From the NCBI GenBank assembly GCA_039798705.1, contig JBDKFN010000015.1:1-32995 (forward strand): a stretch of 32,995 nt of DNA, read 5' to 3'. The position numbers were made by a program, and so were the translations under genes. Position 1 is the first letter of the stretch, and each line of letters opens with the position of its first letter. The DNA comes from CAIKLP01 sp039798705. Lineage in GTDB: Bacteria > Bacteroidota > Bacteroidia > Sphingobacteriales > Sphingobacteriaceae. The notes under the pieces were generated by a model. The model did not search any database and was not told where the DNA came from. It saw nothing but the letters and a program-made list of their open reading frames with translations. Shown here piece after piece: positions 1 through 8,347 of the stretch.

Positions 1-20
1 GTCGTCGCCAAATTTTATTC

Positions 21-55
21 AAGCCCAGATCAGCAATGTTCTGGGCTTTTTTTTT
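21..55 (+). terminator. Rho-independent terminator of an upstream gene
   Basis: A perfect 9-bp stem (AAGCCCAGA at 21-29, TCTGGGCTT at 40-48) with a 10-base loop is followed by a run of nine T (47-55). It ends transcription entering from before the window. Only about 20 bases of whatever gene lies upstream are visible, so that gene cannot be named. Confidence 0.85.
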
Positions 56-142
56 GAATTTAATTTATTAAGGTTAATTATAGTTGTATAAAAGAACCAT
101 TCTAAGTTGAAAACTATTTCTTCTAATTCGTCCTTAAATCAA

Positions 143-150
143 TACCTTTG
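143..150 (+). promoter_or_regulatory. -7 element of the desaturase promoter
   Basis: TACCTTTG matches the Bacteroidota -7 consensus TAnnTTTG. Nineteen bases upstream stands TTC (121-123) rather than TTG, so the -33 box is imperfect. Transcription would begin near 157, giving a leader of about 30 bases before the ATG at 187, which supports that start. Confidence 0.5.
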
Positions 151-186
151 TTGATATTAATTTATTCAAATCTTTAATTTAACTGA

Positions 187-1167
187 ATGAAGTTTTTTGC
201 AGAGCAACGTGGAGAAGTGATGAAACATATTGAGCAATTTGTGCTTGATAATATTTTTACCTACCTCAAACAAATAGAAGAAAACTGGCAACCAAGCGAT
301 TTTTTACCAGACACACAAAGCACTAATTTTATTGCAGATTTAAAAGATTTACAATCTTCTGCAAGAGAATTGCCATATGACCTTATAGCTGTTTTAATTG
401 GTGATACCATCACTGAAGAAGCATTGCCAACATACGAAACTTGGCTTGCTCAAATTTCAGGAGTATCTAAAGAACATGATGGGGGTTGGAATAAATGGTT
501 ACGCTATTGGACTGCAGAAGAAAATAGACATGGAGATTTGTTAAACAAATACCTGTACTTATCTGGTAGGGTAAATATGAAACAGTTAGAAATTTCTACG
601 CAATATTTATTAGCAGATGGCATGGATATTGGTACTGGAACCGATCCGTACCGAAATTTTATATATACTTCTTTTCAAGAAACTGCAACAAATATCTCTC
701 ATAGACGTGTGGCTTCTTTAGCTAAATTAAATGGAGACCCAACATTGGCTAAAATGTGCGCCGTTATTGCTGCTGATGAAGCAAGACACGCAAAAGCATA
801 TAAAACATTTGTCAGCAAAATTTTAGAAGTTGACACGAGTGAAATGCTTGTAGCATTTGAAGCCATGATGAAGAATAAAATTGTGATGCCAGCTCACTTC
901 TTAAGAGAAGCAGGTGTGAAAATGGGTGAAACATTTGATCATTTTTCTGATGCAGCTCAACGATTAGGAATTTATACATCTGCCGATTACATTCAAATTT
1001 TAGTTGATTTAATTGAAGAGTGGAAAGTTGCTAGCCTAACAGATTTAAATGATGCAGGTGAGAAGGCAAGAGATTACTTAATGGCACTTCCAGATAGACT
1101 TACGCGCATAGCGCAACGCATGAAAACCCCTGAATTAGAATATAAGTTCAGTTGGATTACCGCATAA
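187..1167 (+). CDS. Acyl-[ACP] desaturase (ferritin-like diiron enzyme)
   Basis: A soluble diiron desaturase that introduces a cis double bond into acyl chains on acyl carrier protein, using O2 and reduced ferredoxin; it adjusts membrane fluidity from the cytoplasm. The diiron ligands typical of the plant stearoyl-ACP desaturase family are visible: a TEEALPTYE segment (E77/E78), EENRHG (E112, H115), QETATNISH (E165) and DEARH (E198, H201). The 326-residue length fits a bacterial member without transit peptide. An internal ATG at 220 is preceded by GGAG, so residues 1-11 could be absent; the promoter at 143-150 allows either start. The gene stands alone: the next gene, on the opposite strand, ends one base after its stop. 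Family is very secure; chain length and double-bond position cannot be read from sequence. Confidence 0.93.
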   Translation: MKFFAEQRGEVMKHIEQFVLDNIFTYLKQIEENWQPSDFLPDTQSTNFIADLKDLQSSARELPYDLIAVLIGDTITEEALPTYETWLAQISGVSKEHDGGWNKWLRYWTAEENRHGDLLNKYLYLSGRVNMKQLEISTQYLLADGMDIGTGTDPYRNFIYTSFQETATNISHRRVASLAKLNGDPTLAKMCAVIAADEARHAKAYKTFVSKILEVDTSEMLVAFEAMMKNKIVMPAHFLREAGVKMGETFDHFSDAAQRLGIYTSADYIQILVDLIEEWKVASLTDLNDAGEKARDYLMALPDRLTRIAQRMKTPELEYKFSWITA

Positions 1168-1168
1168 T

Positions 1169-1990
1169 TTATTTACATAATTGATTCATTTCCGACAGAA
1201 TATTTCTTATTCTGTTGGAATTTCGAATGTTTCTTTCTAAAAGTGCTGGATCTTTCTGTAATTGCTTTACCAATACAATGTTTTGGTTCAAGAAAGTAGT
1301 TTTTTCCTCTTTACTTAATGATAATAGGCAAGTGATTGGGAAAAGATTGTATTCATAAATCATGTTCTTTAGGCTGTATTGCTTATCAGAATTCCAATCT
1401 ATTATATTTATTCCGCTACATTTAGCATAAGACCTTGCATCATCTGAAAAAGAGGTGTTGGTGAATATATATCCTTTAAATTCTTTGTAGAAACCCTTGT
1501 TTTTGATGTCATTGAACCGTGAATGTATGTATAAAGGTACTTTTACATCACATTTTAAATCTAGTCTATTATGGTATTTACATTCAACTAAAATAGTTTC
1601 TTGTTTATTTACAGCAATGACATCTATTTCATGTGAAACACATTTGCCATCCACAAATTGACCAACCTTTACTTGATATTCTTGGGCTTTGAATAATTCT
1701 CCGATAAAATGTTCAAAAGCAAAGCCTGAAGGCCCTAATTCTAAAAGTCCTTGTTTTAACTTATACCTAGCGGCACTTAATTTCTCTTTCTTTTTTAATA
1801 GTTTAAAAGCGTGCTGAAAAATCTGGTATTTAGGAAGGCCGTTTATGAGTGCTCGTTTAATTTCTTCTGTAATTTCATTGGCAAAAAAAAGACTTGCGCC
1901 AGCTTTCATTAAAGATGCACGAAGGCGATCTTCAGAGAATTTCACGGCTTGACCATCTGTATTCGTAATATAAACCTCTTCGTTTTTCAT
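1169..1990 (-). CDS. ATP-cone plus Mrr-like restriction endonuclease domain protein
   Basis: The N-terminal third (about residues 4-70) resembles the ATP-cone nucleotide-binding domain of ribonucleotide reductases and NrdR. Residues 90-200 form an Mrr-type PD-(D/E)xK nuclease domain, with the core visible as EID (D123) and VECK (E136, K138). The C-terminal 70 residues have no domain I recognise. An open frame runs 18 codons further upstream, but the start at 1990 begins directly before the ATP-cone and clears the neighbouring gene, so I prefer it. ATP-cone/Mrr fusions are known as a family and their substrate is not established; Mrr nucleases generally cut modified DNA. No methylase or other restriction gene is adjacent. 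It is divergent from the metallo-hydrolase gene, only 30 bases away. Fold is likely; biological role is unknown. Confidence 0.8.
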   Translation of the reverse strand: MKNEEVYITNTDGQAVKFSEDRLRASLMKAGASLFFANEITEEIKRALINGLPKYQIFQHAFKLLKKKEKLSAARYKLKQGLLELGPSGFAFEHFIGELFKAQEYQVKVGQFVDGKCVSHEIDVIAVNKQETILVECKYHNRLDLKCDVKVPLYIHSRFNDIKNKGFYKEFKGYIFTNTSFSDDARSYAKCSGINIIDWNSDKQYSLKNMIYEYNLFPITCLLSLSKEEKTTFLNQNIVLVKQLQKDPALLERNIRNSNRIRNILSEMNQLCK

Positions 1991-2020
1991 GATAGCTAAT
2001 ATAATCATTATATTGTCTGT

Positions 2021-3451
2021 ATGAATAAAAACCAAGATCAACATTCATTAAGTATCCAATTTTTTGGTGCTGCAAAAGCGGTAACTGGCAGTAAGCATTT
2101 AATACATACGGCAGCGGGTTTAAATATATTATTAGACTGTGGACTAATACAAGACGATAGTGAAGATGCAGATCATCAAAATAGATTTTTCGATTTCAAA
2201 CCTGCTTCAATAGATTATTTATTTTTATCACATGCTCATATAGATCATTCAGGTAATATCCCAAATTTAGTTAAACAAGGTTTCAAAGGACCTATTTTCA
2301 TGACTGCTGGCACTGCTGATATTTTAAGAATTATGTTGGCAGATTCTGCTAAAATTCAAGAATCTGAAGCGAATTCCAGAAATAAAAAACAGCAATCCAA
2401 ACATCAGCAAATACAACAACCCCTCTACGACTTGGCAGATGTTGAAAGCACCTTTTCGCAAATACATATTTTGCCAATGGGTAAACGTACGAATATTGCT
2501 AAAGGTGTTGAATGTATGTTTACGGATGCAGGGCATATTTTAGGTAGCGCAAGTCTGTCTTTATTTATTCAAGAAGAGGGTAAAGAAAAAACCATTTTTT
2601 ATTCTGGAGATGTAGGGCGATACAACGACCGTATTTTAAAGGCACCAGCTGAATTTCCTCAAGCGGATTATATTTTATTGGAATCTACATATGGAGATCG
2701 ATTGCATGACCACACCCTAGATGCAGAAGCAAAATTATTAGAAATCATTCAGCAAACATGTATTGTAAATAAAGGAAATTTAATTATTCCTGCTTTCAGT
2801 TTAGGGCGCACGCAAGAAATTGTATATGCACTAGATTGTATGAAATCAGCTGGTAAATTACCGGACCTTAAAATATTTGTGGATAGTCCATTAGCGACCA
2901 ATGCAACAAAAATAATGCGCATGCATCCTGAATATTTTAACGAAGATATTAGGGAATATATGCACACCGATGAAGATCCATTTGGTTTTGCGAATTTGAG
3001 GTATGTGCAAACGGTACAGGAATCAAAAAGTATCAATGATATAACGGAGCCTTGTATTATTATTGCGGCATCTGGAATGATGGAAGCGGGGAGAATTAAA
3101 CATCATTTGGTGAATAATATTGCAAATGCGGCAAACACTATTTTAATTGTTGGCTACTGTGCGGAAAACACTTTAGGCGCAAAGCTTTTGAACGGAGCAA
3201 AAGAAGTGGAACTTTACCATAAAAGATTTCAAGTGAATGCTACCATTGCACAAATTAGTTCTTACAGCGCACATGCAGATTACCAAGAGCTTTTAAAGTT
3301 TATGTCTTGTCAAGATCCTGCAAAAGTTAAACAAGTTTACTTGGTACATGGTGATCTTGCAGCGCAAGAAAATTTACAAAGTGAATTAATGAAAGCTGGA
3401 TTCGAAAATATAAACATTCCAGACCGATTGGAAAAGGTAGTGTTAATATAA
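2021..3451 (+). CDS. MBL-fold beta-CASP metallo-hydrolase (CPSF/RNase-like)
   Basis: A metallo-beta-lactamase fold protein of the beta-CASP class, whose studied members are RNA nucleases related to CPSF73 and bacterial RNase J. The zinc site is intact: HAHIDH (H71, H73, D75, H76), a later AGHILGS histidine, and YSGDVG aspartate. Beta-CASP signatures follow in order: LLESTYGDR, FVDSPLA, AASGMMEAGR and SSYSAHADY, ending in an RMMBL-like region with LVHGD. The 476-residue length fits the short bacterial CPSF-like group, with no KH domain. RNA is the likely substrate, but this group has few characterised members. The start at 2021 places the family's opening segment (SIQFFGAAKAVTGSKH) near the N terminus. 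A strong terminator follows directly. Confidence 0.88.
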   Translation: MNKNQDQHSLSIQFFGAAKAVTGSKHLIHTAAGLNILLDCGLIQDDSEDADHQNRFFDFKPASIDYLFLSHAHIDHSGNIPNLVKQGFKGPIFMTAGTADILRIMLADSAKIQESEANSRNKKQQSKHQQIQQPLYDLADVESTFSQIHILPMGKRTNIAKGVECMFTDAGHILGSASLSLFIQEEGKEKTIFYSGDVGRYNDRILKAPAEFPQADYILLESTYGDRLHDHTLDAEAKLLEIIQQTCIVNKGNLIIPAFSLGRTQEIVYALDCMKSAGKLPDLKIFVDSPLATNATKIMRMHPEYFNEDIREYMHTDEDPFGFANLRYVQTVQESKSINDITEPCIIIAASGMMEAGRIKHHLVNNIANAANTILIVGYCAENTLGAKLLNGAKEVELYHKRFQVNATIAQISSYSAHADYQELLKFMSCQDPAKVKQVYLVHGDLAAQENLQSELMKAGFENINIPDRLEKVVLI

Positions 3452-3480
3452 AAAAAGCTCCATTTTGTGGAGCTTTTTTT
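3451..3480. terminator. Bidirectional terminator between metallo-hydrolase and icmF
   Basis: Perfect 7-bp stem AGCTCCA (3456-3462) / TGGAGCT (3468-3474), loop TTTTG, flanked by A6 on the left and T7 on the right. It therefore works in both directions and serves the two convergent genes; it lies between their stop codons (3451 and 3483). Confidence 0.9.
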
Positions 3481-3482
3481 AT

Positions 3483-6400
3483 TTACATATTTCTTCTGTA
3501 TTGCCCGCCTACAGCGTAAAGCGCATTTGAAATTTGTCCAATTGAACAATATTTACTGGCTTCCATTAAAGATTCAAAAATATTGCCATTTGCAATGGCT
3601 TGATCTTGTAAGTCTTTTATTAATGCAGCGGTTCTACTGGCGTTTCTTTGTTGAAATTGTTGTAATGCTGCTATTTGAAATTGCTTTTCTTCTTCAGTTG
3701 CTCTGATTACTTCAGAAGGAACAATGGTTGGCGATCCATTTTTATTTAAAAAGGTATTTACCCCTACAATTGGGAATTCGCCGTTGTGTTTTAAGGTTTC
3801 GTAATACAAAGATTCTTCTTGTATTTTTCCTCTTTGATACATGGTTTCCATGGCACCTAAAACACCACCTCTATCAGAGATTCTTTTGAATTCTTCAAGT
3901 ACTGCTGCTTCAACTAAATCAGTTAATTCTTCAATTATGAATGACCCTTGTAAAGGGTTTTCGTTTTTAGCTAACCCTAATTCCCTATTGATGATTAATT
4001 GAATGGCCATCGCTCGTCTAACAGATTCTTCTGTAGGCGTTGTAATGGCTTCATCGTAAGCATTTGTGTGCAGCGAATTACAATTATCGTAAATTGCATA
4101 TAGCGCTTGCAAGGTAGTTCTGATGTCGTTGAAGTCAATCTCTTGCGCATGCAATGACCTACCAGAAGTTTGAATGTGGTATTTAAGTTTTTGAGAACGA
4201 TCGTTCCCTTTGTATTTATATTTAATCGCTTTGGCCCATATTCTTCTTGCAACCCTACCAATTACAGCATATTCAGGGTCTATACCATTTGAAAAGAAGA
4301 AAGAAAGGTTGGGTGCAAAATCGTCAATTTTCATTCCCCTGCTTAAATAATATTCTACAAAAGTAAAGCCATTACTTAAGGTGAATGCAAGCTGAGATAT
4401 AGGGTTTGCGCCAGCTTCCGCAATATGATATCCTGAAATAGAAACAGAATAAAAGTTGCGAACTTGTTTGTCGATGAAAAACTTCTGAATGTCGCCCATC
4501 ATTCTTAAGGCAAATTCTGTAGAAAATATACAAGTGTTTTGCGCTTGATCTTCTTTTAAAATATCTGCTTGAACTGTTCCTCTAACGGTAGCAATTGCTT
4601 TCGCTTTTATTTTTTGATACACGTCTTGTGGTAAAACTTGATCTCCTGTAACACCTAATAGCATTAAGCCTAAGCCGTTGTTGCCGTTTGGCAATTCGCC
4701 TTGGTATTGAGGTCTTGCAATACCTAAGTCTTTGTAAATTTTATTTATTTTTTGTTCAACTTCTTCCGTTAAACCATTTTCTTTAATATAGATTTCACAT
4801 TGTTGATCAATGGCTGCATTCATGAAAAAGCCTAGCATCATTGGCGCAGGGCCATTGATTGTCATCGATACAGAAGTGCTCGGTGAACATAAATCAAAAC
4901 CAGAATATAATTTTTTAGCATCGTCTAGCGTAGCAATACTCACACCTGAGTTACCAATTTTTCCGTAAATATCAGGTCTAATGTGTGGGTCTTCGCCGTA
5001 TAATGTTACAGAGTCAAATGCAGTAGAAAGCCTATGTGCTGGCTGCCCTAGCGATACATAGTGAAATCTTTTATTGGTTCTTTCTGGACCACCTTCGCCT
5101 GCAAACATTCTAGTTGGATCTTCTCCATCACGTTTTAATGGGAATACACCAGCAGCATATGGAAATTCTCCTGGAACATTTTCAGTTAGCAACCAATTTA
5201 AAATATCTCCCCAAGCTTCATATCTTGGCAATGCAATTTTTGGAATTTGCAACTTAGATAAGCTTTCGTAATAAAGTGGTTGTTTAATATCCTTATCTCT
5301 TACTTGATATACGAAAAATGCTGCTTTATATTTTTGTAAAGTTTCAGGCCATTCATTCAATAAACGTTTACAATCAAAATTTAATTGCTCGCTTAATTGT
5401 TCAAATCTTTTTTCAAGTGGAGCCGTATCGATTTCATTGTTTTTTGTTTCGGTTAAAAGCGTAATGGTGCCTCTTAACTGATACATATTTTGTGCAATCT
5501 GCACTTGCTCTTTTACCCACAAATGATAAGCTGCATTGGCTTCTGCTATTTCTGCTAAATACCTTGTTCTATCTGGTGGAATAATATATTTTTTTTCTGA
5601 TTGTGCGTTTGACAATGCAAGTTTAGAATCAAATGCGATTCCGGTTTTAGCTGCAATTTGACGAATCAATGCGCTGTAAAGTGCATTCATTCCAGGGTCG
5701 TTGAATTGCGAAGCCATGGTGCCAAATACAGGCACAGCATCATCACTTAAATCAAATTGCTGGTGATTTCTTTTATATTGTTTTTTAACATCTCTTAGGG
5801 CATCTAGTGCACCTCTCTTGTCAAATTTATTTATAGCTACTACATCGGCAAAATCAAGCATGTCAATTTTTTCCAATTGAGTAGCAGCACCAAATTCTGG
5901 TGTCATTACATATAATGAAACATCGCAATGTTCAGTAATTTCTGTATCCGATTGACCAATGCCAGATGTTTCTACGATGATTAAATCGTAGGCAGCAGCT
6001 TTGCAAATGTCTATTGCTTCTTGAACATATTTAGAAAGCGCAAGGTTAGCTTGTCTTGTAGCCAATGAACGCATGTAAACCCTAGGGTTGTTGATTGCAT
6101 TCATGCGTATACGGTCACCTAATAATGCACCGCCAGTTTTTCTTTTCGAAGGGTCTACGGAAATAATGGCAATAGATTTCTCTTCAAAATCAATTAAATA
6201 TCTTCTAACTAATTCATCTACTAATGAAGATTTTCCAGCACCTCCAGTTCCAGTAATTCCTAATACTGGAATTTTTTTACCATTAATTAATTGATGAATT
6301 TCACTTAAAAACTTACTTGCATTTTCTGGAAAGTTTTCTGCAACAGTAATGGCATGCGCTATTTTAGCCGCTTCTTTATTTTTAATAACTTCAATGCTGC

Positions 6401-6857
6401 CATCAATTTGATTCCGAGTAAGGAAATCACATTGTTGCATCATGTCATTGATCATACCTTGTAAGCCCATTTTTCTACCATCGTCTGGAGAGTAAATTCG
6501 AGCGATACCATATGCCTGTAATTCTTTAATTTCATTTGGTAAAATTACACCGCCACCACCAGCAAATATTTTAATATGACCTGCCCCTTTTTCTTTCAAA
6601 AGGTCGAACATATACCTAAAGTATTCGTTGTGCCCACCTTGGTAAGAAGTCATTGCAATACCTTGAACATCTTCCTGAATTGCGCAGTTTACCACTTCTT
6701 CGACCGAGCGGTTATGTCCTAAATGAATCACTTCCGCACCCGAAGATTGTAAAATTCGGCGCATGATATTAATAGTTGCATCGTGACCGTCAAATAGCGA
6801 GGCCGCGGTTACAAATCGAATATTGTTCTTAGGTTTATAAACTTCAATTGTTTCCAT
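3483..6857 (-). CDS. icmF: Fused isobutyryl-CoA mutase IcmF (B12 domain, G-protein chaperone, mutase)
   Basis: An adenosylcobalamin-dependent acyl-CoA mutase with its GTPase chaperone in one chain; IcmF interconverts isobutyryl-CoA and n-butyryl-CoA, linking valine breakdown and butyrate metabolism. Domain order is seen directly: B12-binding domain (about 14-140, DGH with cobalt-ligating H25), MeaB-like GTPase (P-loop GTGGAGKS 203-210, then SVDPSKRKTGG and NKFD), and the mutase domain (about 550-1124, with SISGYH). Two residues decide substrate in this superfamily: methylmalonyl-CoA mutase has Tyr89 and Arg207 (P. shermanii numbering), isobutyryl-CoA mutase Phe and Gln. Here the aligned positions are F585 (RMFAGEG) and Q773 (AQNTCIF), so isobutyryl-CoA is predicted. 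Some IcmF proteins also act on pivalyl- or isovalery-CoA. At 1124 residues it is full length. It is transcribed alone. Confidence 0.95.
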   Translation of the reverse strand: METIEVYKPKNNIRFVTAASLFDGHDATINIMRRILQSSGAEVIHLGHNRSVEEVVNCAIQEDVQGIAMTSYQGGHNEYFRYMFDLLKEKGAGHIKIFAGGGGVILPNEIKELQAYGIARIYSPDDGRKMGLQGMINDMMQQCDFLTRNQIDGSIEVIKNKEAAKIAHAITVAENFPENASKFLSEIHQLINGKKIPVLGITGTGGAGKSSLVDELVRRYLIDFEEKSIAIISVDPSKRKTGGALLGDRIRMNAINNPRVYMRSLATRQANLALSKYVQEAIDICKAAAYDLIIVETSGIGQSDTEITEHCDVSLYVMTPEFGAATQLEKIDMLDFADVVAINKFDKRGALDALRDVKKQYKRNHQQFDLSDDAVPVFGTMASQFNDPGMNALYSALIRQIAAKTGIAFDSKLALSNAQSEKKYIIPPDRTRYLAEIAEANAAYHLWVKEQVQIAQNMYQLRGTITLLTETKNNEIDTAPLEKRFEQLSEQLNFDCKRLLNEWPETLQKYKAAFFVYQVRDKDIKQPLYYESLSKLQIPKIALPRYEAWGDILNWLLTENVPGEFPYAAGVFPLKRDGEDPTRMFAGEGGPERTNKRFHYVSLGQPAHRLSTAFDSVTLYGEDPHIRPDIYGKIGNSGVSIATLDDAKKLYSGFDLCSPSTSVSMTINGPAPMMLGFFMNAAIDQQCEIYIKENGLTEEVEQKINKIYKDLGIARPQYQGELPNGNNGLGLMLLGVTGDQVLPQDVYQKIKAKAIATVRGTVQADILKEDQAQNTCIFSTEFALRMMGDIQKFFIDKQVRNFYSVSISGYHIAEAGANPISQLAFTLSNGFTFVEYYLSRGMKIDDFAPNLSFFFSNGIDPEYAVIGRVARRIWAKAIKYKYKGNDRSQKLKYHIQTSGRSLHAQEIDFNDIRTTLQALYAIYDNCNSLHTNAYDEAITTPTEESVRRAMAIQLIINRELGLAKNENPLQGSFIIEELTDLVEAAVLEEFKRISDRGGVLGAMETMYQRGKIQEESLYYETLKHNGEFPIVGVNTFLNKNGSPTIVPSEVIRATEEEKQFQIAALQQFQQRNASRTAALIKDLQDQAIANGNIFESLMEASKYCSIGQISNALYAVGGQYRRNM

Positions 6858-6983
6858 AGGTGGATAATCAGTATAGCCTGCAAATTAAGAAAAAATATGC
6901 CTATTTGTGGGTTTCAAGGCTATTTATTACTTAAAAGCCGCCTATTTTTGTAAATTGACATTTTACAAGAAAAATTAAATCAA

Positions 6984-7013
6984 TTGATTATCAGAAAGTT
7001 AATTTTAATATTG
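6984..7013 (+). promoter_or_regulatory. Candidate promoter of the ECF sigma operon
   Basis: TTG (6984-6986), a 19-base spacer and TAATATTG (7006-7013, one mismatch to TAnnTTTG) fit the Bacteroidota housekeeping promoter, with a leader of about 50 bases before 7068. An alternative -7 element, TATTTTTG, lies at 6943-6950 but has no -33 partner. An autoregulatory ECF promoter cannot be recognised by eye. The remaining intergenic bases (6858-6980) carry no clear icmF promoter or cobalamin riboswitch. Confidence 0.4.
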
Positions 7014-7067
7014 TGTTTTTTTATAAAGCCATGCAACCTGAAACCTCTTTTAGTCATCTTATAAATA

Positions 7068-7640
7068 ATGGCGCCAAAATTTGAAGATAAATTAACAGAA
7101 GAGCAGTTAATTGATGGATGCGTGAGGAAGGATAGGCGTTCGCAGGAATTGCTCTATGGTTTGTATGCGAAAAAGATGTATGGTCTTTGTTTGAGATATA
7201 CCAAAGAAGAATTTGAAGCGCAAGAAGTATTGCAATTGGGTTTCATTAAGTTGTTTGAAAAAATTAAGTTCTTTAAAAGCGAAGGTTCTTTCGAAGGTTA
7301 TGTTCGTAAAATAATGATTAACACCGCCATCGAATATTTTCGAAAAAACGAAAAAAGTTTAATGGCCGTTGATTTGTCTGACATTAAAGATGAAAATACC
7401 GCGGTTAGTTTAACAACATCGTTTGAACAAAAAGAGCTATTAAAATTAATACAAGGTTTAGCACCTGGATTTAGAATGATCTTCAATTTATTTGCCATTG
7501 AAGGTTATTCGCATCAAGAAATTGCCAAACAATTAGGCATTTCGGAAGGTACTTCTAAATCGCAATTAGCAAGGGCAAGAGTAATATTACAAGAACGCTT
7601 GAAACAATTAGAAACATTGAGCCATGAGCCAGTTAGATAA
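7068..7640 (+). CDS. ECF-family RNA polymerase sigma factor
   Basis: An extracytoplasmic-function sigma factor that directs RNA polymerase to a small regulon. Region 2 spans about residues 25-95 (LYGLYAKKMYGLCLRYT, then the SFEGYVRKIMINTAIEYFR stretch for -10 recognition and melting). Region 4 spans about 125-180, with the helix-turn-helix YSHQEIAKQLGISEGTSKSQ. There is no C-terminal extension. The 190-residue length is normal. The last 17 bases overlap the next gene, so the two are translationally coupled, as expected for a sigma factor and its cognate partner. Its regulon is unknown; the downstream beta-barrel gene is the most obvious candidate target. Family call is secure. Confidence 0.93.
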   Translation: MAPKFEDKLTEEQLIDGCVRKDRRSQELLYGLYAKKMYGLCLRYTKEEFEAQEVLQLGFIKLFEKIKFFKSEGSFEGYVRKIMINTAIEYFRKNEKSLMAVDLSDIKDENTAVSLTTSFEQKELLKLIQGLAPGFRMIFNLFAIEGYSHQEIAKQLGISEGTSKSQLARARVILQERLKQLETLSHEPVR

Positions 7641-8346
7641 AAATAAAATTGATGATTTGTTTAAAGATGCTTTAGACAATTATGCGCCTATACTTGAAGC
7701 AGACCTTTGGTCTCGTATAGATCAAAGCGTCAATCAAAAAAGAAAAACAAATTATTTAAAATACGCTGCAATTATTTTATTGCTAATAGGTTTCGTAATT
7801 GTCAATCAAAATTTAAATACAAAACAATTAAACACAACACAGCCAATTGCAAAAAATAATGCAATTACTCAGCCCATTAATTCAGTTGTCAAAGAAAATA
7901 AAAAAGCAATTGCTACAGACCGTCGTATTGCTGGAGTGGTAGAAGTAAAGTCGAGAGCAAACAGATCAATTAAAGCAGCTAAAAAATCAATTATAGATAT
8001 TCAACCGAAGTCACCTATTAGAACAAATTCGGAGATTCAAGCACTTGAACTTTTGAAACAAATGGATGTGGAGCAAGCAGATAAAAAGCAAAAGCCTGTT
8101 GAAGAAGAATTTGTAAAGCCTGCAAATATTGTAAAGCCACAAATTCAGCCTGTAAGTGTAGCTCAAATCAAAACCTATAAAAAAGAGATCAATTCTTTGT
8201 TTGGAGTGCTTGAATACCTTGCACAAAAAGTGACAGGTAGAGAAAGAATAGATTTAATTGCTATCAATGAAAGCCCTAATGGTGCTAGAAAATTAAGTCT
8301 TAATTTAGGAATTGTAAAAGTAGATCAAATAAAAAACAATAGATAA
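7624..8346 (+). CDS. Anti-sigma-like single-pass membrane protein
   Basis: A 240-residue protein with a short soluble N-terminal part (1-40, DKNKIDDLFKDALDNY), one transmembrane segment (about 46-61, YAAIILLLIGFVIVN) and a long, charged C-terminal part rich in Lys, Gln and Asn that would face the periplasm. This topology and its 17-base overlap with the ECF sigma gene suggest an anti-sigma factor or sigma regulator. The zinc-type HxxxCxxC anti-sigma motif is absent, so it is not of the ZAS type; short cytoplasmic tails without that motif are common in such cassettes in this phylum. The function is inferred from context and topology only. It is followed one base later by a beta-barrel gene. 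Confidence 0.6.
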   Translation: MSQLDKNKIDDLFKDALDNYAPILEADLWSRIDQSVNQKRKTNYLKYAAIILLLIGFVIVNQNLNTKQLNTTQPIAKNNAITQPINSVVKENKKAIATDRRIAGVVEVKSRANRSIKAAKKSIIDIQPKSPIRTNSEIQALELLKQMDVEQADKKQKPVEEEFVKPANIVKPQIQPVSVAQIKTYKKEINSLFGVLEYLAQKVTGRERIDLIAINESPNGARKLSLNLGIVKVDQIKNNR

Positions 8347-8347
8347 T

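Noticed and set aside
1..10. GTCGTCGCCA before the first terminator, resembling the 3' end of a tRNA with encoded CCA
   Set aside because: Only ten bases are visible, so no fold can be tested; it could equally be the end of a protein gene.
1991..2044. 18-codon upstream extension of the ATP-cone/Mrr gene
   Set aside because: It overlaps the start of the divergent gene and adds no domain sequence; the ATG at 1990 directly precedes the ATP-cone.
6858..6980. Cobalamin riboswitch upstream of icmF
   Set aside because: The leader is too short, and I see no B12-box-like sequence or multi-stem structure; IcmF uses B12, which is why I looked.
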